NCBI GenBank assembly: GCA_961205875.1
Contig: OY540809.1
Location: 26,052,267 to 26,116,266 of the forward strand
Source of the DNA: Sialis fuliginosa
Lineage: Eukaryota; Arthropoda; Insecta; Megaloptera; Sialidae
Reading direction: 5' to 3'
Length of the DNA: 64,000 nt
In this document: piece by piece, positions 1 through 11,440 of the stretch
Layout of the letters: each line of letters begins with the position of its first letter
How positions within the stretch are numbered: the stretch's first letter is position 1
Position numbers and translations under genes: made by a program
The notes under the pieces: model-generated
Database searches by the model: none
What the model saw: only the letters and a program-made list of their open reading frames with translations
What the model was told of the DNA's origin: nothing

Positions 1-483
1 CTTTGATTATTTTCGACATTTATATTGTTCAGAAACCAAGCGACCAGTTTTTAAATTATTATGTCAGAGACACATTGAAATATTGGATAAAACTTTTTTC
101 AATAATTTTTTACTGAAATATACTTAACGAAACGTTTAACTAAGAAGACATGGTTTGTTTTATTAAACTGGAAAAATCACTGATTCAAATCTTTTTTTAC
201 AATATCTTTAAACGGTTACGTTATTTTATACAATACGAACTTTTTTATGTCTAGCATAAAATCGCTCGATTTATCAGGAAGGGTTACTTTGTTGTTAAAA
301 AAACGCTTTAGGGTTCGTTTAGTAACATCATGTTCGTAAAAAGTGGTATGTTTTGTACCATTAAATTTTATAAAAACTATATAGGTTCATGTTTAGGAAT
401 ATATATACCGAAATCTTACGACATAAATTAAATATAAAAACTAGAAGAAGAATAATCTTTAAATAAGAAAAAAATTTTTTTTA

Positions 484-982
484 GTGTTCCATGCCAAACG
501 GAAAATTTATAGAATCACATCGGTGTCCATCCGTCCGTCTGTCACAGGCGATTTTCTATGAATATTTCGACGTAAAAATTTGAAATTTTAAAAGAGATAA
601 AGTGTAGTGGCCCAGTTATAAAATTGAAGTATAAAAAGTTGAATTTTGATTCTGAGAGTTAATTTCAGAGGGTAAATTGGGTAATGGAAAAAAATTCAAG
701 GCTATTGTATAGGGTGTCAAATAAAAGTACGAATTCGACAATATATAACAAAAGGATCGTTCAGAAAAAACATTGAGAATTAGATGTAGATTGAGCCAAA
801 ATTATCAGAATTGAAAAATTCTAGCGCTATCAATTGTTATAAACAATTTAATTGTTTACTTACTTTTAGAGAAAAGGGTTTTCAACAAAAAGTATTTCTC
901 ACGATGTAAGGAACAACTTTTGTCCTTACACATTTAAAAAAATTGTCTATCATTTAAGTGGGGGGCTGCTGGCACGGAACAC
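484..982. mobile_element. Non-autonomous DNA element with inverted ends
   Basis: The left end reads GTGTTCCATGCCAAACGG and the right end is its imperfect inverse, GGCACGGAACAC. Both are flanked by TA (482-483 and 983-984), as expected for Tc1/mariner-type insertion. There is no coding capacity. It sits directly against the dispersed repeat that starts at 988. Confidence 0.55.
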
Positions 983-987
983 TAATA

Positions 988-1495
988 GGCATGATGCCTA
1001 ATTTTTAAAAATTATTTTATGATGATCTTACGTGTCTCTTATTTCCAAAAAAATGCTTATTTCTGCAGAAAATAAAGGTTTAATCACAAAAATTGACCCT
1101 TTTAAAACTAATTTTTAATTTGACGCCAAAACGCTCGCAGATGCCATGGCGCATTTTTGACATCACGCCTATGTAAACACTACTTGTCAACTATAATAAA
1201 TCCTTGTTCTATCGCTAATGTTTCTCGGTTTTACTTTTGGTAATACAAAACTAAGCAAATTGATAATTTAAAACCACAAAATAATTTATAAGCAGTGCAG
1301 ATATTAATGAAACAAAAATGACATTTACGTAACCGTGACGTCATCCACTCTGACTGGTGTTTTATCAAACATGGCAGATTGCTGTATTTTGCATTTTTTT
1401 TAAATCATATTAATCTCGCTTTTAATATAAAAATAAATACATTTTTTAGAATCTTTTTAACTTATTTCATTATTTAAAATCATAATTTCAGTGAT
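988..1495 (+). repeat. Dispersed ~500-bp repeat, copy 1
   Basis: It begins with the palindromic stretch TAGGCATGATGCCTAA and matches 40031-40488 in the same orientation along almost its whole length, including the GACGTCAC and GTGACGTCATCCA blocks. The copy at 40 kb lies in the leader intron of an LRR gene. No long ORF and no clear terminal repeats, so the class is not assigned. Confidence 0.75.
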
Positions 1496-3110
1496 ATTTT
1501 GTTACTGGCATCATGCATATTGTGCAAGTATAACTTGCACTTCTCTTAATTTTTTTATTTTACTGAGCCTGTATGATAATATTTACATATAACACAAAAT
1601 ATACATATAAATAGTATTGATTAAAATTTATAACATACCTATTGATGTACATTTTGGACATCCTTGGACGCAATAATCCGGCCGATTAATTTAATTTTAT
1701 TGCGCCTTGGAGATTTGCAGGAATCAATTCACAGAGAGAGAGAGAATGCAAATTTAATGGCGGTCTTCTAACAGGGAATGTCTCAATTTGAATCCGCTGT
1801 TAGAACAATTCCTTTGAAGATCTATGTACATTAAACGGTATTATTGCTCTCAGAATTTTCATAATGTTGTTATTGCATTGAGTGAAAATTGTTCAGCTTT
1901 ATTAACGTTTCAGTATTTAATTAGGGAAACATAAATAGTCTTGAAGATGAAGAATCGTTAAATTGAATTGGCGTCTTTTATAACTTGGCTTATACCCAGA
2001 AGCCAAGAGTAATTTTAAGATCATGTAATAGAAAATTTAATTTGGTTCTCAGCAGTTTATTTGAAATTGTTTTGTAACTATTGATTGGATCAATCAGAGC
2101 CTTCAATAACATATCGAGTGAAACAGATTAAATTTATCTTTCTATTTGAGTGTATCCAACTGCTTGTAAAGTATTCCATTTAAAATTTATTCTAAAAAAT
2201 TTTCACAAAATTTATACTATCAAATATAAAAAAGATTTGGTTCAATTTAGACCATAATTATTTTGTTACTTTAAAAAAAATGTGTTCCTATAATTTAACT
2301 TTATATGTCCAGTTTATAAACAATTTAAAGTGTAATTTAATTTTCTTATGTTGGTTATGTCAAAAAAATTTGCAATAATAATTTATGTAAAATATTCTCG
2401 GGGATTTTAATTCTAAGTAAGATCAATTCCATACTACGTCATTTTCTATATAATTAATATGCAAATTATGTTAAGAGGGCTGTGGAAAGCGCTTTTCATT
2501 ACCTACGTAATAATATTAAACTATTTTAACATATTAATAAGGTACAATGTTGTACAGAAATTGGCAGATATTTCGGTTAAATTAGATACACTTTAAAAGC
2601 CATGTTGATACAATTATAATATGATATTTGCAATTTAAATACGACTGACAAAAATTTGAATGTAGAAATTTAAATGGGCTGATTTTAAGGAGGGGAAGAA
2701 GGCGATGTTGATAAAAATACATTTTTAAAGAGTGATAGTCTCTTTATTTTAAATTTTTTGACAAAAACTTTTAAGTTAATTTTGTTGTTTCTTACTCGTT
2801 ATTTATGTACCTTTTTACAACATTATTCATTTTGATTTCGGAAAAACGCCTTTAACATTTCTATTTAAAAAAATCTAACCAACAATAAAATTGAATTTTA
2901 AAAAAGTAATGTGTCTGTGTCTACTTTATATTCATAGTGAGGGTAAAATAAAAAATTAACATAAGAATTAATAAACTGCAAGAGTGTTTTTCTGTGTGAC
3001 TCATTAAGTATTTTGAAACAAATGTCGTGTAATAACATTACTCCTGTAGAATATTTAGACAGAGAACAGGTCTAGACTGTGTATTAAAATTTGCATAATA
3101 TGTAATATTA
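1496..3110. other. AT-rich gene-free stretch
   Basis: No ORF or repeat boundary stands out. There is a short GA run near 1732-1746 and otherwise low-complexity AT sequence. Confidence 0.6.
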
Positions 3111-3562
3111 TACAGGATGTTTCATAATTGAATGTCAATATTAAAGGGGGTTAATCTGTGCATGATTTTAAAACAAAAAATTCATATAAACAAGGTCCGT
3201 TTTCGCTTTATTTTTATTTAATTAGTTTAAATGTCCACCATTTTGACACATATTGGCCGATTGTCATCAAATCACGCAGTAAGACAGTTAAATGTATATA
3301 GATTAATATTCATAAATGGTAGTAATCAAATATCAACACATATTTCTAATTCAGTACATTTAATTAAAAATTTGCCATTACTGGAGTCCTTGCCAAGACT
3401 GGTGCTACTATCTTATAAATAAGTATTACCCATTTCTGAATAAATTAGTTAATAATTATAAGTGACTTTTAAAAATTAAGAACAAATATCTTTTTGTCTT
3501 AAAACCATGCACAAATGAACCCCCTACAATATTGACATTCAATTATGAAACAGCCTGTGTAT
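3111..3562. mobile_element. MITE with ~65-bp inverted ends, containing part of a second MITE
   Basis: The ends (about 3111-3175 and 3495-3562) are imperfect inverted repeats starting TACAGGATGTTTCATAATTG and ending in its inverse, a common insect terminus type that inserts at TA. The interior 3219-3420 is the right half of the unrelated CCAGTCTTGG family (see 4255-4749), including its terminal CCAAGACTGG. This is a mosaic or nested insertion. A 63-codon ORF at 3231 is only this repeat read through; the same peptide pattern recurs at 57.9-58.1 kb. Confidence 0.75.
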
Positions 3563-4254
3563 ACATGAACAAAAATATTAAACGCATGCTACTTGTATGT
3601 ATTTATTAAAAAGCTCTAGAAAATTTTATGTTATTTGATATAAAGAAAGGAAATAGTTACTGATTGTGAATTATAAAAAACACATTTATAGTTTTTTTTT
3701 TATAAATTATTCATATTTTTCGTATTTTTGACGTAAAATCGTGTCGTAGTTTACAATTACCCCACCCCTTTCATATAGAAACATTTGATAAAATTTATTT
3801 AACTCTTAAAAAACATAACATAAATATAAAAATAATACAAGAATTTTTTCCAACCCTTACCTAAATATACATGCGATGAGATTGACTATTGTCAAATAGG
3901 ATCAAAGAATTTTGCGTAAAAAGGGGTGGGAGAGGGTGAATTATGTATCCAACTTTATGTAAGTCCTTTGCTTTGATTCAAAATCGATGTGGTTTCTCCA
4001 GAAAAAAATGTTTATAGTCTATTCAATGATGTATAGAAATGTACGTAAGTTTATTTTGTGCTTTAGGGGGACAGAAAGAGATTTAATACTATTATATCTC
4101 ACAATCTGGGACAGAATCTGGTGAAACATATTGTAAAACCTGTCATTCGGTTGTCAATATGACTTACAATAAGTCTTCATGTTTATTCGATAGTAAAAAT
4201 CTGCCTCTTAATGTACTTAATTTCCAATAAACGAAAAATAAATCAAAATACGTA
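3563..4254. other. Gene-free stretch
   Basis: AT-rich sequence with no supported feature. Runs of A/T around 3690-3720 break any reading frame. Confidence 0.5.
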
Positions 4255-4749
4255 TAAGGTAATGGTACCAGTCTTGGTCGCTTTAAGAGCAAGGTATACT
4301 GTTTTTTAGGATTGATGAGTTTCTTACTAATAATATAAGCATATCTTTATTAAATCAATGTAATTACCAAAGTATAGTAATGGATAAAGTAAAACCAATA
4401 ATGGGCACCCAGTGTTTGACACACTAATGATTATAAAATGATAAGTACTACGTAACAAAAGTTATAAAATAAAGAATCTTAAGATTTGAGACAATGTAAA
4501 GCAGTTGCTATGATAATTATAATTAATAAATAGTTTACACTAATAATATAATTAGTTTAAATGTCCACCATTTTGACACCTATTGGCTGATTGTCATCAA
4601 ATTAAGTTGTTTTACGGTTAATTGTCTATAGATTATAATTCAGTAATGGCTGATATCTAATATCAATACATATTTCTAATTTTGTACATTTAATTAAACA
4701 AGTGCTCAAGACTAGAGTATACGCGCCAAGACTGGTGCCAGTACTTTAT
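4255..4749. mobile_element. CCAGTCTTGG-family MITE, copy A
   Basis: The inverted ends are GGTACCAGTCTTGG on the left and CCAAGACTGGTGCCAGTAC on the right, with TA at both flanks. Interior and ends match 27118-27670, 47829-48392 and (inverted) 57894-58464; half a copy lies in 3219-3420. Non-coding. Confidence 0.8.
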
Positions 4750-5065
4750 ATCTCTCCGGTTATTATAAACAAATTCATATCGAATACCATCAAACTGCAT
4801 CCTGTCCGTAAATTCTAAATAACTTACTTCTTTTACTTTGCTTGTGATTTTGTCAATTAATTATACCTACTGACAATTGTTATCTTCTATGATAGTATAG
4901 TATATTCGAATATTAATTTTTTTTGTTAAATAAATTTGCTTCGAATAATTTTAATAGGTTTAATATTCTTTATCATAAAATAGAAATTATAATAAACAAG
5001 CTAATAACCTAATATATATTTGTTATTTGACGCTGCATAAACTTCTTAGGAAATACTTTGGGGAA

Positions 5066-5197
5066 ATGTTACCAGACATATCTAATCAAGAAAGAAAAAT
5101 ATTACATACAGGATTCGCAAATGTCTATCTTTTACGCCTTCCGGCTGTACGTATTCGTAACAACAGGGCCGTACTCACTAAAATACATCAAAGATAG
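5066..5197 (+). pseudogene. Short open frame, possible coding remnant
   Basis: The frame is open from about 4982 to a TAG at 5195-5197. Its first ATG at 5066 gives 43 residues (MLPDISNQERKILHTGFANV...). Its composition is less A/T-biased than its surroundings and looks protein-like. I do not recognise the family. It could be an eroded exon or a transposon fragment; chance is possible. Confidence 0.2.
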
Positions 5198-5259
5198 TTA
5201 TTTATATATTTATATTTTATAATAGTTATACTATATTCTGTAAATATGAAAATAAACAT

Positions 5260-5345
5260 TTAAAAATGGGTGTGTGTAATTTTTTACACGCGTTAGAAGT
5301 TATACTTATTTGGCATTATTGAAAAACAACTAATTAAAAAATTCA
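5260..5345 (-). repeat. Small dispersed repeat with AGAAGTTATACTT core
   Basis: The segment around ACGCGTTAGAAGTTATACTT recurs inverted at about 19960-20025 and 57520-57600, each copy preceded by a similar GTTTTTCAAT(T/C)A stretch. The core AGAAGTTATACTTCT is itself palindromic. Confidence 0.5.
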
Positions 5346-5653
5346 AAACACTGATCAAAATTATAAATACCTGTTTATATTATATATTTTTCAAAGTAAT
5401 ATTTCTAATAATAATAATCGAAACATTAATAATCACTTCAAAAACCATTAACATAAAACATAAACATTATATCTAACAATAACAAAATGTACTGCTATAA
5501 TGTAAAATTATTAACATACATCGAGTAAATCAAACAGAGACAAGCATGCGATAGTGTAAGCCAATGAGAGAGCGTTATGTATTTGGGAAGACAGTTTTAT
5601 CTCACGCATTTCCGAGTCCATCCGAAAATTTTCGAGCATTACGTCGAACACGG

Positions 5654-6012
5654 TTCCCGGGAAAAAAAATTAAGATCTTAATAGATCTGTATTTTGAGAC
5701 AACATCATATTTTTTCACTGGTTTTTGATCTATTGAGACCTGCAAAGATCTACAACGATTTACAAAGATCTACAATGATTTACAAAAATCTCTGAAGATC
5801 GTTGTAACGTTGAAAATTCATGAACTGTCAACGTTGAAACTTCATGAATTTTCAACGTTTCAATCTCTATCACGATCTTTAGAAATCTTTGTAGATCGTT
5901 GTAAATCTTTGTAGGTCTCCACAGATCGAAAACCAGTTAAAAAATATGATGTTGTCTCAAAATGCAGATCTATCAAGATCTGATTTGATCACTTCTCGGG
6001 TTCCTTCCCCAG
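5654..6012. mobile_element. GATC-rich palindromic MITE, copy 1
   Basis: The segment folds back on itself almost completely. The left arm (CAGATCT/ATTTTGAGACAA.. then CTGGTTTTTGATC) is mirrored on the right. The middle holds many short GATCTTTGTAGA/TCTACAAAGATC units on opposite strands around a centre near 5830 (AACGTTGAAA palindrome). It is clearly the same family as 9213-9560. No ORF. Confidence 0.8.
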
Positions 6013-8229
6013 TCAATCGTTAAAATGCCCATCTAAAAATGTGTCGCGGTGCGCCAAATTAATACAGGATTTGTGACAACTATAAAGATACCTGTATTTT
6101 AGATTATTAGTATTCTATTGACGAAAAATAATTTATAAATAGACATTAAAATAATCAAAAAAGTTTTTTTTTAAATGTACTAGTTCAAATATTCGTAAAT
6201 TAGTTAAGTACGTTAAGTACATGTATTAAGTAATTATATTTCAAAACCCCAAAAATTTAAATCCAAAAATAAATGTTCTATTTTCGGTCCGGTCCTGTGT
6301 CAAGTCATTGCATGAAGTTTGCACCATAACGTATTTCACCTTAGGTAATTTCTACGCCACTGTAATAACAGTGTAGATAACATTACATCGACAGCGCTTT
6401 TTCATACTGCTTTATCGAGGTGTGCTGCGACGCGCTACGCTTGACAAATTGTCATTACTTATAACAAATCGCTATGTGTACATGCGGTTCTCAAAAAACA
6501 AAACACTATGTTACGTGTTTACATCATTTAGGGGAACATGATATCATAAAATATTGCATTGATTTACCTCTTTTGGTAGTTCTTGGCCTTTAAAGCAAGA
6601 GTATATACAGTTCGTGAGTCACGGTCGTGAACTCAGTACGTAGGGCGTAAATAATGTTTTCTGATATACGCCTTTATTGTCAGAATAGGAAATTTCGATA
6701 TAAATTCCAACTTTATGTTTAGATGTTTATTTATAAACGACTCCGCTCAAAAACATTGAATTTTGCATTTTGGTAGAATTTTTTTAACTGGAGAAATTTT
6801 TTGGGGTGATAATAGAAGGTATGTTGATCAATAGTTGCAATGTCCCCAATTTACCATAATTTCTGCTCTATGGGGCACTGAAAAATTTTATGTTTATTTT
6901 TATCTCTTAAAGAGGATACAATTTTTAAAAAAGTTGCAATGAATAAAAAGTACTTAGAATTAACCAAATACCTAATACAAATAATTAATTTAAAAGTATT
7001 GTCGAACCAAAAAACTAAAAAAAATCACGAAAATTACATAATCATAAAATGTTTAGGTGCTCCTTTGAGTGGAAAGTAAAGGTTTTCGTAGGTTGCGCCC
7101 TTTACAACTTTTGATCAACACACGTTAAACTTTCATTTTCCCAAGTTACAAAAAAAATTTCAGCCAAAAAGCAAAATTCATTGCTGTTGTGCAGTTCTTT
7201 CAGTACATTAAATAAATCATTTTTTGATATTACATTAATTAATATAATAAATCCAGACAATAATATTGAGAAAAATATGAATGTTCTCTACTGCTTTTTG
7301 AGGATTTAATTAATAAATTATAAAACACATAACTTGAATAATTTGTTCCAAAGAAAAATATCTTCTAAAAACATTTCTATGTGAAAGTTTTTTTAATTCG
7401 TTATGTTAAATGTCATCTTTCCTTTGATAAACCCGGCCAAGATGTTGACAAAGTTAACGAAAATTCAGACGACAAACAATGAATATTTGCATTGAAAACG
7501 TCCAACCAAATAATAATTTTCAGTGCTAACTGTAACTTTGAAGTAAAAAAAAATTAAAACATAAAATTGAACAACGGTCAAAAATAAACGAAATTTTTAG
7601 GAAAAGCGAAAAATTTATAAAATTCATGGGCATCTTTATTTAAATTGTCGAAATATCAAACTATTGAGAAAATCAATATTATAAATTATTTGTATAAATA
7701 TACATTCATCAAACGTAGGGCATTATTAAAAAAATGTAATAATTATAGTAACAATGGTTGTGTTGTACATAAAGAAAATTTGAAAACTCCATTTTCCAAT
7801 TAATTATCAAAAAGACATAAAGCAAAAAATCAATACTTTTTTGTAAACATTGTTGGAGTTTACAAAATCAGTTGATGCCAATCGAAAGTTTAGACTTTTA
7901 ACTTTAAAAAGCACTTACTTTTTTATCTATGATTTTATTAAACATAATTTCGTCTAGAGTTAATTCTTGAATGGTTTATTTTGGGTAGTATTTAAGCGCG
8001 CAATATTTTATATACTTTCAGCATTAAATGTATTGTATTTGAGCAATAATATTTTGATTTATGAACATATTACTAACAATAAGCATAAAAAGTGACATTA
8101 AAAATAATTTTTCTGAGCAATAACATTTTCCGTTTTCAGCATTAAAATTTTGTTTTGCGCAATATATTTTTTATTTATTATTATTGTATAATTTAATTTT
8201 CTTTAAATTTTCTAAAATATTAACTATAA
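6013..8229. other. AT-rich gene-free stretch
   Basis: No supported gene. 6370-6480 is somewhat richer in CpG, without an ORF or splice signal. The last few hundred bases may be eroded 5' sequence of the Penelope-like element that follows, but no reverse-transcriptase motif is legible. Confidence 0.45.
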
Positions 8230-8613
8230 ATAGTCTTTAGTCCTAATAATAGCATCAAAAATTTGCTAGGAAACCCTAAAGACAAGGATGAACCTACGGA
8301 CAAATCAGGAATCTACAAAATAAATTGTAAAGATTGTGATAAATTTTACATTGGTCAGAGTAGACGAGCCATCAATGTAAAATTTAAAGAACATATAGCC
8401 GATGTAAAACATTTAAGATTAAATAAGTCCAGTGTAGCTACTCATATGTTTGAAAATCACCACCGAATACAGGATCTTAATCTATTGAAAGCGGTTTTTA
8501 ACAGTAAAAATTTAGATTGCTATGAAAGTATGGAGATTTTCAAAAATAAGGGTAAAGTATTTAATTCCGACAATGGACCCGTATGGTCCAACCTTTTCAC
8601 TTTATTAAAGTAA
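8230..8613 (+). pseudogene. Penelope-like element GIY-YIG endonuclease domain (fragment)
   Basis: The frame is open from 8230 to a TAA at 8611-8613 and has no ATG start, so it is the 3' part of a longer ORF. Counting from 8263, GIY is at residues 16-18, a CxxC zinc pair at 22-25, YIG at 29-31, EH at 43-44, further His at 61 and 66, and a candidate catalytic Glu at 88. A CCHH knuckle between and after GIY and YIG is characteristic of Penelope-like endonucleases, which nick target DNA during retrotransposition. The usual second Arg before the FKEH motif is Lys (residue 40). The reverse transcriptase that should precede it is missing or unrecognisable, so this is a 5'-truncated dead copy, though the endonuclease frame is intact. 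The call rests on motif order; no search was run. Confidence 0.85.
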
Positions 8614-9045
8614 TGAGTTAGACCAACACGGTCAACGATGAGTTCTGGTTCAGTAGTTTCTAAGGTATATAAATAGTGGTAGTTATTTAAATTTAAGTTA
8701 GTGTCTTTAGGACTCCGATAATGATAGCATTACTACTGCTCAGAAAAACTATCTAACTATTGGTGAAAACCGCATTGAAATCGGTTCAGTAATTCCCGAG
8801 TCTAGAAGTCGCATACAACATACACATGAATATTGTTAAGATAATGACATCGTTCTCACATTTTGATCTTTATTAATAGGTATATTCTGAGTTTTTATTT
8901 TAAAATATCAATATTTTTCATTGTATTAATTGTATTTAATTGTTATTTATTATATTTTAGCCTCACGATGATTCTGTAAATCAAAAGCTTACGATTACTA
9001 ATTTCTTAAATAAATTTTGACGTTTAGACAAACAAGTTGTTTTCA
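8614..9045 (+). mobile_element. 3' tail of the Penelope-like element
   Basis: The non-coding sequence after the endonuclease stop contains blocks typical of insect Penelope tails: a GGTGAAAACCGCAT segment at about 8762, GATGATTCTGTAAATCA at about 8967 and an AATAAATTTTGACGT-type end at 9010. The exact 3' boundary is uncertain. Confidence 0.6.
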
Positions 9046-9212
9046 TTTATATTTAACGTCACTACTAGTATATTATAGATTATATAAATACATGTTATTA
9101 GTCAATTAGTATAAATTTCACCAACCTTATACTCATTTAGACATTTTAAGGAGGAAGTATTTTTTTATGTGTCATTTTATTTCTTTAATGAACAAAAAGT
9201 ATATATAAGCTA

Positions 9213-9560
9213 CCGGGGAAAAATTTCATATCTAAAGTGATCAAATCAGATCGTGATAGATCTGCATTTTGAGACAAATTCCTTATTTTTTCACTGGTTT
9301 TTGATCTGTGGAGACCTGCAAAGATCAACAACGATCTACAAAGATCTACAATGATCTCTGAAAAAATTCATGAATTTTTAACGTTTCAATCTCTTTAACG
9401 ATCTTTAGAGATCTTTGTAGATTGTTGTAGATCTTTGTAGGTCGTTGTAGATCTTTGCAGGTCTCCACAGATCAAAAACCAGTAAAAAAAAATGATGTCT
9501 CAAAATGCAGATCTATCACGATCTGATTTGATCATTTCAGATCTGAAATTTTTTCCCTGG
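9213..9560. mobile_element. GATC-rich palindromic MITE, copy 2 (full length)
   Basis: The ends are CCGGGGAAAAATTTCA and TGAAATTTTTTCCCTGG, flanked by TA (9211-9212 and 9561-9562). The whole 348 bp is a near-perfect inverted repeat. Arms include GTGATCAAATCAGATCGTGA and its inverse, and the centre is dense in alternating GATCTACAAA/TTTGTAGATC units. Same family as 5654-6012. A transcript would form a ~170-bp hairpin. Confidence 0.85.
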
Positions 9561-10088
9561 TAGTTTATATTAACTATTACTAAAACACAAAAAATATCGT
9601 TCAATATTGTTAACAAATGCTATAATAGTTTATAAAATGTTAGAATAATTTATTTAATGCTATTCGCTATTTCTCATTTCATTTAAAATAATGCGCGTTT
9701 TATTTGTTCGCATTATTTTGATAAGTATCAAAATTAGAAAATACTTTTATAAATTATTCACAATCGCGTTATCTGTTATAATAATGCTAAAGGTAAAAAG
9801 CTAAATAAATCTTGGCTCTTTCTAACAAAGTACAAAATACCGAATGAATAGAACACTTTAGATACAAAAGACCTGGTTCAACTGTTCGTACTTACGAGTG
9901 TAACTTGTGAATAATTCCCTGAAACGAATAACGATCCTTACTCGGGACCCTTTCGTTATTCTGCAGGATAAATATTTCATACATTGACAAGGAAAGTGAT
10001 ACGGTCAATATACAAATGTTTACAGCAAACAGGGTTAGACATTGTTTATTTTTTTACTCTGGAATGAAGGATTATTTAATTTTTACAT

Positions 10089-10385
10089 AAATTCTGCCAC
10101 TTGAAGAGATTTTCTTAATAAATTTTTGAAATTTTGATTGTGATTTATAATAGAAACGTTATTTTAGAATTTTAATAAATTAAAACCTATTAAAATAGAA
10201 AAGTATTTAACTATACTTTAAAGAAAATTTGAAGATAATTAAATTCTGCCACTTGAAGCGATTTTCTTAATAAAGTTTTGAAATTTTGATTTATAATAGA
10301 AACGTTATTTTAGAATTTTAATAAATTAAAACCTGTTAGTAGAAAAGTATTCAACTATACTTTAACGAAAATTTAAAGACAGTTG
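10089..10385. repeat. Two-copy tandem duplication, period ~152 bp
   Basis: The unit starting AATTCTGCCACTTGAAG (10090) is repeated at 10242 with small differences and continues to about 10385. Non-coding. Confidence 0.85.
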
Positions 10386-10607
10386 ACTGTGTAATTTACG
10401 AGAAATATTGTAAATGAAGTGGCGTCTTGTTGAAATCTAACTAATTTGCATTATTCAAGTTAACAATACTTAAATTCAACAAGATGGTCTTACTTGTCTA
10501 TATTACTAGATTTTTTTTAATATGCAGTGGCAATTGCCTGGGCCCCACAAACAGGGAAACCAATATTTTATCAACATTGAGAAAGAGATTATTTATATAT
10601 TATATTA

Positions 10608-10952
10608 TAGGGTGGGGCATTTAAAGTGTTACAGATTAGGTATTATCTCAAAACCATACAATATTTGAAAAAAATGTTTGGTTGTGAGGAGATAATCGAA
10701 TAGTAATATTTATTCATTATGTTAACGTGGCCTTCAAGCTTATTTGAAGGTCAATATCATTTTTTTAAATTGAAACCTATAGTTTTTATTAAGTAATTTT
10801 ATTTTATATGAAAAAACACGAATCTTTCATTGAAAACTTTTTTTGAACGACCTATTACCCCCTCAACCAAACATTTTTTGGTTTAAACATTTTTTTCAAA
10901 TGTGCGATGGTTCTGAGATAATAATCTGAAACACTTTAAATACCCCAACCTG
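10608..10952. mobile_element. MITE with ~70-bp inverted ends
   Basis: The left end GGGTGGGGCATTTAAAGTGT is mirrored by the right end (inverse CAGGTTGGGGTATTTAAAGTGT). Both are followed inward by a TTATCTCA(A/G)AACCAT block and a GAAAAAAATGTTT block. TA at both flanks. No coding sequence. Confidence 0.75.
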
Positions 10953-11179
10953 TATGTAGTTATTACCAAATATCTAATTGATAACATTTATTAAATATAT
11001 TAATAATTAACAATTATTTGCGAAAAAAGACCAACTAAATATTTTTTTTTTTCTTATAACTAATCCTTTTTATCAATGAACTAATTACTGATATAATATC
11101 AAAATTTTAATTTGACGCCATATCTAGGAAAAAATGATATGAAAAGAAATGAAATTTATTGCTTATTTTCTTATCTTTA

Positions 11180-11440
11180 AGTTGGTATTTGAGTCATAAA
11201 AATTAACTAAAAATTTTTGTGTTTTTGATTTCGTTAAAAATATGTTTATTGTACAAAAAAATACCTTTCAGAAGCCATATATCGAGAATGGTTTGAGATA
11301 TAGGTTTAAAATTTTTGACTTTTTACGTCATTTTATATACAAATAAACATACTTAACGAAATCGAAAACCCAAAAATTTTACTCTTTCATAATTCGAATT
11401 TCAGTTTTTCATATATAAAAATAACAACTCAAATACATTT
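11180..11440. repeat. Long imperfect palindrome
   Basis: The arm GATTTCGTTAAAAATATGTTTA (11229 onward) pairs with its inverse near 11345-11370. Pairing extends outward to GGTATTTGAGT (about 11185) against ACTCAAATAC (about 11428). Probably a foldback MITE; its exact ends are not clear. Confidence 0.65.

Noticed and set aside
3231..3422. 63-aa ORF with a near-identical relative at 57857-58078
   Set aside because: Both lie inside copies of the CCAGTCTTGG MITE, and the frame is broken in the other copies (4.6, 27.5 and 48.2 kb). Similarity reflects the repeat, not a gene.
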